Source of the DNA: Bacteroidia bacterium
GTDB taxonomy: Bacteria > Bacteroidota > Bacteroidia > B-17B0 > Aurantibacillaceae
NCBI GenBank assembly: GCA_016787785.1
Contig: JAEUTO010000005.1
Span: forward strand, 248,001-312,000
Direction: 5' to 3'
Length of the DNA stretch: 64,000 nt
The translations under genes were made by a program, and so were the position numbers. Positions 19,666 through 27,455 of the stretch are shown here, in pieces. Positions within the stretch are counted from its first letter, which is position 1. Each line of letters starts with the position of its first letter. The notes under the pieces were generated by a model that saw only the letters and a program-made list of their open reading frames with translations, did not search any database and was not told the DNA's origin.

Positions 19666-20910
19666 TTAATTTATCGTTCCAGCAGCTATAGTATTATTAG
19701 TGTTCTCATTGATCAGTATAAAGGCCCCTGTGCCCCTGTTTACCGAGTAAGTGTCAAAACTTACAGCGTCAGCGGTTTTTATTAAAACCTTGCAAATATC
19801 GTTCAATTTCATACTGCCATCACTTTGTAGTTCCAAAAATGAGTGGATATCCACTTTACTTATAACTTCTTTAACAATAGCTTTTGTGCGGAAACTATTT
19901 TGTTGAAGCAATATTTTTTGGCCAGGAATAAAGGCAGCATTGTCCATCCAGCAAATTGTTGCCGTTATTTCTTTTTCGGTTTTTGGCAGATGTTCAGCAG
20001 ATACGATCGAATTGCCGCGACTAACATCTACATCATCTTTTAAGTGAATAACCACAGGCTGATCTGTTTCGGCAACGTCAACTTCTTTTTGATGGAGCTC
20101 AATTTTTTCAATTTCAGTTTCGATACCGGATGGTAATACTATAACACGTTGGCCTTTTTTATATGTACCGCTTACTATTTTTCCGGCAAACCCCCGATAA
20201 TCGTGTAGTTCATCTGTTTGCGGGCGAATAACATATTGTACCTGGAAGCGAGCGGCTTCTATTTTTTTTGTTTCTGCAATCTCGATAGTTTCCAAAAAAT
20301 CCAATAGTGTTGGGCCATGGTACCAGTTCATTTTATCAGACTTGGTAACAACATTATCACCTGCCAATGCACTTGCCGGAATAAACGAAATATTTTTTAA
20401 GGCTAATTGTTGAGCAAAAATTAAGTAATCAGTTTCAATTTCTTTGTAACGTGCTTCTGAATAATTTATGAGGTCCATTTTATTAATACAAACCAAAACA
20501 TGTGGTATTCCCAATATTGCCGACAAAATAGAGTGGCGTTTTGTTTGATCGGTAATTCCATTTCTTGCATCTACTAAAATAATGGCAAGGTCTGCGTTGG
20601 AGGCGCCGGTAAACATATTACGCGTATATTGAATATGGCCGGGAGTATCTGCAATAATAAATTTACGTTTATCGGTTGTAAAATATTTATAAGCCACATC
20701 AATGGTAATTCCTTGCTCACGTTCAGCTCTTAATCCGTCAGTCAATAATGCCAGGTCAATTTCAGAATTAGTGCCCGTAGTTTTACTTTGTCGTGTTAAT
20801 GTTTCAATTATATCCGTTGAAATAGAGTTGCTATCGTATAATAAACGTCCGATGAGTGTGCTTTTGCCATCATCTACGTTTCCGGCTGTAAAAAATCTTA
20901 ATAAGTCCAT
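19666..20910 (-). CDS. cysN: Sulfate adenylyltransferase subunit 1 (GTPase)
   Basis: CysN is the GTPase partner of CysD; together they make adenosine 5'-phosphosulfate from sulfate and ATP. The 414-residue protein has an EF-Tu-like G domain: TAGNVDDGKSTLIGRLLYDS with the P-loop, REQGITIDVAYKYF (switch), DTPGHIQYTRNMFTGAS, and NKMDL. Beta-barrel domains II and III follow. There is no fused APS kinase domain, and no cysC is nearby, which fits the APS-type reductase encoded by cysH. It is the last gene of the sulfur block, just upstream of the his leader. Confidence 0.96.
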   Translation of the reverse strand: MDLLRFFTAGNVDDGKSTLIGRLLYDSNSISTDIIETLTRQSKTTGTNSEIDLALLTDGLRAEREQGITIDVAYKYFTTDKRKFIIADTPGHIQYTRNMFTGASNADLAIILVDARNGITDQTKRHSILSAILGIPHVLVCINKMDLINYSEARYKEIETDYLIFAQQLALKNISFIPASALAGDNVVTKSDKMNWYHGPTLLDFLETIEIAETKKIEAARFQVQYVIRPQTDELHDYRGFAGKIVSGTYKKGQRVIVLPSGIETEIEKIELHQKEVDVAETDQPVVIHLKDDVDVSRGNSIVSAEHLPKTEKEITATICWMDNAAFIPGQKILLQQNSFRTKAIVKEVISKVDIHSFLELQSDGSMKLNDICKVLIKTADAVSFDTYSVNRGTGAFILINENTNNTIAAGTIN

Positions 20911-20967
20911 TGTTGTAATTTTAAATTTTAAATATCTGATGTTGGATGAAAAAATAATTTTTCACTT

Positions 20968-21876
20968 CTAGAAGTACCCACTTTTTTTGCGATCTTCCAT
21001 AGCAGCTTCGCTTACCCTATCATCCATTCTCGTAGCGCCGCGTTCACTGATCTTTGCTTCTTTTATTTCGTTGATGATGTCCTCAATTTTATAAGCCTCG
21101 CTTTCAACGGCGGCAGTACAGGTCATATCGCCAACTGTTCTGTATCGTACTTTTTTTATTACTACCTCTTCGTTGCCGTCTAGCTGTAAAAATTTATTTG
21201 TACACATTAACTGACCGTGTTCGGTAACCACACATTCGCGTTCGTGTGTAAAATAAATGGATGGTAATTCTATTTTTTCGCGTTTAATATAATTCCAAAC
21301 GTCTAACTCTGTCCAGTTGCTAATAGGAAACACGCGCACGTTTTCTCCTTTATTTATTTTTCCATTATAGATATTCCACAATTCAGGGCGTTGCATTTTT
21401 GGGTCCCATTGTCCGAATTCATCTCGTACAGAAAAAATACGTTCTTTGGCTCTAGCTTTTTCCTCATCCCTGCGGGCACCACCAATACAAGCATCAAATT
21501 CAAATTCTTCTATCACATCCAAAAGTGTGTAGGTTTGTAAACCATTTCTACTTGGAAATTTTCCTTTAGCGTCTTGCAATTTTTTAGTTTTGATGGTATC
21601 TTCTACTTTGCGAACAATTAATTTCTCGCCAATTGCTTTCGCTAAATTATCTCTATAATCTAATGCTTCCTGAAAATTATGTCCGGTGTCGACATGCACT
21701 AAGGGAAATGGAAATTTACCCGGGCGAAAAGCTTTTAAAGCCAGATGCACTAAACAAATGCTGTCTTTACCTCCACTAAATAACAATGCAGGACGGTCGA
21801 ATTGGCCTGCCACTTCGCGCAGAATGTAAATTGCTTCTGCTTCCAACGCATCTAAATAATCTAATTTTTTGCTCAT
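20968..21876 (-). CDS. cysD: Sulfate adenylyltransferase subunit 2
   Basis: CysD is the catalytic ATP sulfurylase subunit of the PAPS-reductase superfamily. The 302 residues contain the PP-loop LLFSGGKDSICLVHLALKAF, FPLVHVDTGHNFQEALDYRD, GGARRDEEKARAKERIFS, and PISNWTELDVWNYI. The C-terminal GDMTCTAAVESEA and ERGATRMDDRVSEAAMEDRK segments are typical. A 57-bp AT-rich gap with a weak AT-only hairpin separates it from cysN, and 31 bp separate it from cysH. Confidence 0.97.
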   Translation of the reverse strand: MSKKLDYLDALEAEAIYILREVAGQFDRPALLFSGGKDSICLVHLALKAFRPGKFPFPLVHVDTGHNFQEALDYRDNLAKAIGEKLIVRKVEDTIKTKKLQDAKGKFPSRNGLQTYTLLDVIEEFEFDACIGGARRDEEKARAKERIFSVRDEFGQWDPKMQRPELWNIYNGKINKGENVRVFPISNWTELDVWNYIKREKIELPSIYFTHERECVVTEHGQLMCTNKFLQLDGNEEVVIKKVRYRTVGDMTCTAAVESEAYKIEDIINEIKEAKISERGATRMDDRVSEAAMEDRKKSGYF

Positions 21877-21907
21877 TTTTTATTTCTTAAATCTCATTTT
21901 TTAAATC

Positions 21908-22612
21908 TTACTTCATACTATGTAAGCCACATTCTTTTTTATCGTTCTGTTCCCACCACCATCTACCTGCGCGAAAATCTTCGCCTTCTTTTATTGCTCT
22001 CGTGCAAGGAGCGCAACCTATACTAACAAAACCTTTATCGTGTAAACTATTGTAAGGAATATTATGGTTAGCGATATAATTTTTTACGTCTTCTAATGTC
22101 CAGTTAATAATAGGATGAAATTTTATGATCTGATTTCCTTCATCCCATTCCAGTGCTGGCATATCTTTTCGGTTACCTGATTGTTCTGCTCTTATGCCGG
22201 TGATCCAGATCTTGTTTCCTTTTAAAGCACGTTTTAAAGGTTCTACTTTTCTGATGTAACAACATTCTTTTCTGTTTTCCAGCGATTCATAAAAGCTATT
22301 GGGGCCTTTTTGAGAAACCAGTTTTTCTATCTGTTCAGTTTGAGGATAATATGTTTTAATAGATTTTTTATAACGTTGTAAAGTACTTTCAAAAACAGAA
22401 TAGGTTTCAGAAAACAAACGACCGGTGTCTAAAGTAAAAATTTCTATTGGCAAATTATTTGAGAAAATAAAATGTGTAATTACCTGGTCTTCGTAACCCA
22501 GGCTTGTTGAAAAGACAACCTTGCCCGAAAATTCTTTAGCCAGAATGGCCAGTGCATTTTCCGGAGAAAGACCAGTTATTGTTTCTTCTATTTTATTAAT
22601 TTCTTGTTTCAC
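21908..22612 (-). CDS. cysH: Adenylyl-sulfate (APS) reductase
   Basis: This enzyme reduces activated sulfate to sulfite with thioredoxin. The 234 residues hold the FSTSLGYEDQVITHFIF P-loop region and the two Cys pairs KECCYIRKVEPLKRAL (near 118) and GCAPCTRAI (near 200), then the catalytic ECGLH at the C-terminus. The CC...CxxC set binds the 4Fe-4S cluster and marks the APS-reducing rather than PAPS-reducing class. The absence of cysC supports this. Its start overlaps the stop of the upstream sulfhydrylase gene by one base. Confidence 0.93.
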   Translation of the reverse strand: MKQEINKIEETITGLSPENALAILAKEFSGKVVFSTSLGYEDQVITHFIFSNNLPIEIFTLDTGRLFSETYSVFESTLQRYKKSIKTYYPQTEQIEKLVSQKGPNSFYESLENRKECCYIRKVEPLKRALKGNKIWITGIRAEQSGNRKDMPALEWDEGNQIIKFHPIINWTLEDVKNYIANHNIPYNSLHDKGFVSIGCAPCTRAIKEGEDFRAGRWWWEQNDKKECGLHSMK

Positions 22613-23778
22613 TAGTTTAAGGCTTGTAAAATGTCATTTAAAATATCTTCCTTATTTTCTAATCCTATTGAGATGCGAATTAAGCCCGGTGTTATACCAA
22701 CCGTTTTTCGTTCTTCCTCAGAAAGTTTGCAGTGTGTGGACGAAGCCGGATGTGTTGCAATAGATCTTGCGTCTCCAAGATTTGGGGATATCTTGATCAT
22801 TTGTAATTTGTCTAAAAATTGTTTGGCAGCTTCGTAACCACCTTTAACGGTAATGGTAATAATACCACCGCCGGCTTTCATTTGTTTTTTTGCAATATTA
22901 TAATTTGGATGAGAAGGTAAAAATGGATATGAAACGTTCTCTAGTTTTGAATTCCCCTCTAAAGCTTTTGCAATATGTAACGCATTTTCACAATGGCGGT
23001 CCATTCTCAAGGCCAGAGTTTCTAAGCTCTTACTTAAGTTCCAGGCATTAAAAGGGCTTAACGATGGCCCGGTTAATCTGCCAAATAAATAGATGTCGTT
23101 TATCAATTCCTTTTTGCCTACTGTAATGCCACCCAAAACACGGCCTTGTCCATCCATATATTTTGTAGCCGAATGAACAACAAGATCGGCCCCGTATTTA
23201 ATGGGCTGTTGCAAATACGGCGTAGCAAAACAATTGTCTACAATAAAGAGTAGTTTGTGTTTTTTAGCGATCGTGTTTACCAATTCAAGGTCAATTAATT
23301 CAATGGCCGGATTAGTTGGCGTTTCTAAATAGATAAAACGTGTTTCTGGTTTTATTAATTTTTCTATCTCAGAAACATTGTTTGTATTGAAATAAGAATG
23401 CGAAATATTTAGTTTGGGAAAGTACTTTGTAAAAAGAGCATGCGTTGCACCAAAAACGGATGAGCAGGAAATAATATGATCACCCGATTTTAATAAAGCC
23501 ATGAATGTAGTATAAATAGCGGCCATGCCAGATGCGTATGCAACCCCTGCTTCTGCATGTTCGAGGATAGAAACTTTATTTACGAATTCGTTAACGTTTG
23601 GATTGGAGTAACGCGAATAAATAAAATCATCTGACTCATCATTAAATGCAGCGCGCATTTCTTCTGCAGTATCAAATACAAAGCTTGATGTTAAATAGAG
23701 TGGGGCAGAGTGCTCGTTATTCTGGCTACGTTCCATTTGTGCTCTTATGGCCTGGGTTTCAAATTTTTTATTTTCCAT
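22612..23778 (-). CDS. metZ: PLP-dependent O-acyl-homoserine sulfhydrylase
   Basis: The 388-residue protein belongs to the Cys/Met metabolism PLP family. It has YSRYSNPNVNEFVNKVS, EAGVAYASGMAAIYTTFMAL, YLETPTNPAIELIDLELV, and the PLP lysine in VHSATKYMDGQGRVLGG near residue 206. The Gly-rich GDARSIATHPASSTH and GLIRISIGLENKEDI segments are also present. Within a cluster with metX and the sulfide-producing genes it most likely makes homocysteine directly from sulfide and acylhomoserine. A cystathionine gamma-synthase role cannot be excluded. The gene symbol is assigned by context and is less sure than the family. Confidence 0.85.
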   Translation of the reverse strand: MENKKFETQAIRAQMERSQNNEHSAPLYLTSSFVFDTAEEMRAAFNDESDDFIYSRYSNPNVNEFVNKVSILEHAEAGVAYASGMAAIYTTFMALLKSGDHIISCSSVFGATHALFTKYFPKLNISHSYFNTNNVSEIEKLIKPETRFIYLETPTNPAIELIDLELVNTIAKKHKLLFIVDNCFATPYLQQPIKYGADLVVHSATKYMDGQGRVLGGITVGKKELINDIYLFGRLTGPSLSPFNAWNLSKSLETLALRMDRHCENALHIAKALEGNSKLENVSYPFLPSHPNYNIAKKQMKAGGGIITITVKGGYEAAKQFLDKLQMIKISPNLGDARSIATHPASSTHCKLSEEERKTVGITPGLIRISIGLENKEDILNDILQALN

Positions 23779-23779
23779 A

Positions 23780-24193
23780 TTAATTTACAGTCACTTTATA
23801 CGTTATTTTTGCTGTGGCCTCTAGTGTTTTTGCAACCGAACAATATTTATCTACAGATAATTGTACCGCGCGCTCCGCTTTGTCTTTGTCCACTTTTCCT
23901 TTTATTTTGAAATGCAGAGCGATGTTTTTAAACAAAGAAACGTCCTCTGTTTTTTCGCGATCTCCATCCACTTCAATTTCAAAAGACTCTATTTCCTGCT
24001 TTTGTTTTTTTAAGATCAATATTATGTCGATAGCGCTGCAACCTCCCAAAGCGGAAAGTAACAATTGCATGGGGCGCATTCCTTTTCCGTGCCCCCCAAT
24101 ATCCGGTGAAGCATCCATTAACAAAGAATTACCATCTTCATTAACGGCTTCCATTTTAAAATCGTCGTCGGTTCGTTTTATATTTATTCTCAT
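23780..24193 (-). CDS. OsmC family peroxide-related protein
   Basis: OsmC/Ohr proteins are small thiol peroxidases acting on organic hydroperoxides or other reactive sulfur species. The 137-residue protein has MQLLLSALGGCSAIDIILIL (first Cys near 55) and KYCSVAKTLEATAKI (second Cys near 117), the expected redox pair. It ends 1 bp from the sulfhydrylase gene and lies 30 bp below the ferredoxin-NADP reductase gene. A role in protecting the sulfur pathway is inferred only from location. Confidence 0.88.
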   Translation of the reverse strand: MRINIKRTDDDFKMEAVNEDGNSLLMDASPDIGGHGKGMRPMQLLLSALGGCSAIDIILILKKQKQEIESFEIEVDGDREKTEDVSLFKNIALHFKIKGKVDKDKAERAVQLSVDKYCSVAKTLEATAKITYKVTVN

Positions 24194-24223
24194 TTTGGTT
24201 TTTTACTCTAAATATAGTTTATT

Positions 24224-25234
24224 TTAGAATGCATTTACACCATTTACTGTTGTATATTTCATAGTATATTTTACGCCCGGATTCATATACTTGTAGGCGC
24301 TATGTGCCATTAGAGCTGCCTCGTGGAAACCACACAAGATCAATTTTAATTTGTTCTTATACGTATTAATATCTCCTATTGCATAAATGCCAGGGATATT
24401 GGTCGAATAATCTTCTGTATTTACTTCAATAGCATTTTTATCAATGTTTAGCCCCCAATGCTCTATCGGCCCTAATTTCGGGCTCAACCCAAATAGAGGA
24501 ATCAAATGATCTGTGTTAATAATGGTATGTTCATTTGTTTTACTATTTGTTATTGCCACGCTATTTAATTTGCCGTTGCCAGTTACATAGTTTAGGTTGG
24601 TGTTAAGGTGTAATTTTATCTTACCTTCTTCGGCCAACTTAAAAACTTTATTCACGTTATCCGGAGCTCCTCTGAATGATTCGCTTCTATGAACCAGTGT
24701 TAATTCAGAGCATACCTCACTTAAAAATATCGTCCAATCCAATGCGCTATCGCCACCACCGGCAATTACCATTTTTTTATTTCGGTATTTTTCCGGATCA
24801 AGGATCATGTAATTGATACCTTTTCCGTTCTCAAATTTTTCTAATCCTTCAACTTCCGGTTTGCGGGGTTCAAAGCAACCCAAGCCTCCGGCTATCACAA
24901 TTACTTTCGCCTGGATCTGTGTTCCCAAATTGGTTGTCAACAAAAAATCTTTTTCACTGCGTTTTTCTAAAGTTTCAATGCGTTCACCTAATGTGTAACC
25001 CGGATTAAATGGCTCGGCTTGCTTTACTAAATTATCTACTAACTCCTGCGCTAAAACACTAGGAAAACCTGGAATATCGTAAATAGGTTTTTTTGGATAG
25101 ATCTCTGAAAGTTGCCCCCCAACCTGAGGTAAGTAATCAATTAAATGACAGCGCATTTTTAAAAGCCCTGCTTCAAAAATGGCAAATAATGCTACCGGTC
25201 CTGCGCCTACTATGGCTATATCTGTTGTTATCAT
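24224..25234 (-). CDS. Ferredoxin-NADP reductase, thioredoxin-reductase type
   Basis: This flavoenzyme moves electrons between NADPH and ferredoxin. The 336 residues show an FAD-binding GAGPVALFAIFEAGLL, VGGQLSEIYPKKPIYDIPG, an NADP-binding GGGDSALDWTIFLSEV, and the C-terminal FAD motif IYAIGDINTY. The CxxC redox pair of thioredoxin reductase is absent, which places it with YumC-type ferredoxin reductases. In this cluster it probably supplies electrons to the ferredoxin-type sulfite reductase at 31394-33526. Confidence 0.9.
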   Translation of the reverse strand: MITTDIAIVGAGPVALFAIFEAGLLKMRCHLIDYLPQVGGQLSEIYPKKPIYDIPGFPSVLAQELVDNLVKQAEPFNPGYTLGERIETLEKRSEKDFLLTTNLGTQIQAKVIVIAGGLGCFEPRKPEVEGLEKFENGKGINYMILDPEKYRNKKMVIAGGGDSALDWTIFLSEVCSELTLVHRSESFRGAPDNVNKVFKLAEEGKIKLHLNTNLNYVTGNGKLNSVAITNSKTNEHTIINTDHLIPLFGLSPKLGPIEHWGLNIDKNAIEVNTEDYSTNIPGIYAIGDINTYKNKLKLILCGFHEAALMAHSAYKYMNPGVKYTMKYTTVNGVNAF

Positions 25235-25241
25235 ATTTTAT

Positions 25242-26705
25242 TTAGAAAAAAATTCTTTTTAAACTTATTATTATTACTACTAAGCCAACCAAGATCATTA
25301 TGGTTTTAGTTGGGATTTTATTGGCAATGAGCGCTCCAATGGGCGCAGCAATAACGCCCCCAATTATTAATCCTGCAATGATCATCCAATGCGTTAAACC
25401 AATTAAGGTTATAAATGTTAATGAACTTGCAAGTGCCACAAAAAATTCTGCAAGATTTACAGAACCAATTGTGTAACGGGCGTTTCTTCCACCTGCTATC
25501 AATGTAGAAGAAACAATTGGGCCCCAGCCACCACCGCCAATAGAATCTAATAAGCCGCCAAATAGTGCCAGCGGAAAAATTCGTTTTGTTTTTTTGCGGG
25601 CAGTATTTTTTTTAATTGCTTTATAAATTATGATCCCACCTAAAATTAAAGTATAAAGCGAAACCACTGGTTTAATAATGTAATTAAAATTTGAAAGGGA
25701 CGTTAAAATATACGCCCCTAAAATTGCACCTATAACTCCCGGAATCAATAAATTCTTGAATAATTTTTTATTCACGTTCCCGAATTTTAAATGCATTAAA
25801 CCAGAAACGCCACTTGTAAAAACTTCGGACGTGTGAACGCTAGCGCTTGACGCGGCCGGCGATATGCCAAAGGATAATAAAAAAGTTGTTGCCGTAATGC
25901 CGTAAGCCATGCCCAGCGCGCCATCTATTAATTGAGCTATAAATCCTGCAAGAATATAATATAAAATGGAAGAATCGAGAGACTGTGCAATTAAATACGA
26001 ATAACCACCAATAATATCCGGCGGCAAATAATAGCAAAGTAAATAACCAAAAATGATTAAAGCAGGAACAGAAAAGCCATAAATGAGCAAACGTTTTCTA
26101 CTTACCTTATTTAATTTTTCCGGGTTGTTTGATAATATTGAAGTTATTGCGTTTAACTTTTTTACTTTTGCCGAGAAATCGCCACTTAAATGTTTGCGAA
26201 CGTTTGTTAAGTTATCAATTGATTCGTTGATCTCTAAGGGGAAAGAATCTTCAAGTGTTTCGCGTATACGTTTTGCCATTGTTGGCGATTTACCGTTGGT
26301 AGAAACAGCAATTTTTACATTTCCTTTTTGAACGATGGAGCCTAAATAAAAATCACATTGCTCAGGCGTATCGGCTACATTTGCCAGGATATTCCTTTTC
26401 TGTGCTTCTTCTTTTATATGAATGCTGGTTTCTTTATTGTTAACAGCCACAATAACCAGGTCAATATTCTCAAGGTCCTCATTGTTAAAGATGCGCTCTT
26501 TGATAATTAAATTAGTATGTGCTTCAGCGAATTGTTTTATATCTTCACTAACAGTTGTTGCAATTAATGTAACTTTTGTAGCGGGACTATTATTTAATAC
26601 CGCAGTTACTTTTTCCAGACCAACTTTTCCTCCGCCAACTATAAGCACGCGAAAATTTTCCAATTTAAGGAATACAGGAAATAAATTATTTTTGACAGTT
26701 GTCAT
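25242..26705 (-). CDS. Fusion of precorrin-2 dehydrogenase (siroheme synthase N-domain) and TauE/SafE permease
   Basis: The 487 residues join two activities. Residues 1 to about 195 are a Met8/CysG-N type NAD-dependent dehydrogenase and ferrochelatase with LIVGGGKVGLEKVTAVLNN, VIVAVNNKETS, and AVSTNGKSPTMAKRIRETLE. Residues of about 205-487 form a TauE/SafE transporter with about eight membrane segments and two family repeats (ALGMAYGITATTFLLSFGIS and GGLLDSIGGGGWGPIVSSTL). With cobA this supplies siroheme for sulfite reductase. The membrane half may move sulfate, sulfite or another sulfur anion; direction and substrate are not visible. It overlaps no neighbour and lies 3 bp from the DUF2490 gene. 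Confidence 0.88.
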   Translation of the reverse strand: MTTVKNNLFPVFLKLENFRVLIVGGGKVGLEKVTAVLNNSPATKVTLIATTVSEDIKQFAEAHTNLIIKERIFNNEDLENIDLVIVAVNNKETSIHIKEEAQKRNILANVADTPEQCDFYLGSIVQKGNVKIAVSTNGKSPTMAKRIRETLEDSFPLEINESIDNLTNVRKHLSGDFSAKVKKLNAITSILSNNPEKLNKVSRKRLLIYGFSVPALIIFGYLLCYYLPPDIIGGYSYLIAQSLDSSILYYILAGFIAQLIDGALGMAYGITATTFLLSFGISPAASSASVHTSEVFTSGVSGLMHLKFGNVNKKLFKNLLIPGVIGAILGAYILTSLSNFNYIIKPVVSLYTLILGGIIIYKAIKKNTARKKTKRIFPLALFGGLLDSIGGGGWGPIVSSTLIAGGRNARYTIGSVNLAEFFVALASSLTFITLIGLTHWMIIAGLIIGGVIAAPIGALIANKIPTKTIMILVGLVVIIISLKRIFF

Positions 26706-26708
26706 TAA

Positions 26709-27455
26709 TTAGCTTTTTTCTTTTCTAAAATCAAGGTTGTGGTAGTAAAAGGCCCTTATGCAATTGCTGTTTATGAATTTACTTCCACTAGATGTTTGTT
26801 GAAAAACATTCATATAACCCAAGTGTATTGAATTGTGTTTGTTGATCTGGTAACCGATTCCGGCAAAGAACCTATTTTGATCGAAAACATTATAAGTGAT
26901 GGTTTTTCCAAAATTAAAAAACACTTCGTTGTTAAGAACCGCAAATATTTTTTTTGGAACTATCCCCGTTTTTGAAAATGGAATCAGTAACAGATAACTA
27001 TAACGTAAACGATTGGTGTAGCTATATTCATTTCTTGCTACATCATTAACAACAACCTGAATATAGCGTTGTTCAAGCCTTAATAATTGAATGCTTTGAA
27101 CACCATTATATTCTTGTTTTAAAAATAGTTGTTGCCACGGGCGATGTTCAATTTTGCCAGATCTTAAACCGCTTTCAGGAAAGTTATACGCTAAACAATA
27201 GCCGGCCATTATCCTGAAATTATCTGTTAAATATAAACTTAAAGCAACACGCCCTAAATCCTGTAACGGCCTGTTTGTAAATCTATCTGTCTGCCGGTAA
27301 TGTACGTCAGACCACACGCCAAAGCGTTTTGTAATTCGCGTTTGATTAAAATAGCCTAAAAAAATTCTTTCCTCATTTATTATCTGTTTTTGAGATGAGA
27401 TTTTTAAATAAACTAACGTTATAAGCGTTAAAAATATGTATAAACGTTTGTTCAT
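26709..27455 (-). CDS. DUF2490 family outer-membrane beta-barrel protein
   Basis: The protein has 248 residues with an N-terminal signal peptide and alternating hydrophobic strands (FGVWSDVHYRQTDRF, LRLEQRYIQ, YSYTNRLRYSYLLLIPF). The end carries an aromatic residue and short strands typical of outer-membrane barrels. DUF2490 proteins have no settled function. Its ATG shares one base with the stop codon of the TonB receptor gene, so the two are coupled and probably act together at the outer membrane. Confidence 0.75.
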   Translation of the reverse strand: MNKRLYIFLTLITLVYLKISSQKQIINEERIFLGYFNQTRITKRFGVWSDVHYRQTDRFTNRPLQDLGRVALSLYLTDNFRIMAGYCLAYNFPESGLRSGKIEHRPWQQLFLKQEYNGVQSIQLLRLEQRYIQVVVNDVARNEYSYTNRLRYSYLLLIPFSKTGIVPKKIFAVLNNEVFFNFGKTITYNVFDQNRFFAGIGYQINKHNSIHLGYMNVFQQTSSGSKFINSNCIRAFYYHNLDFRKEKS

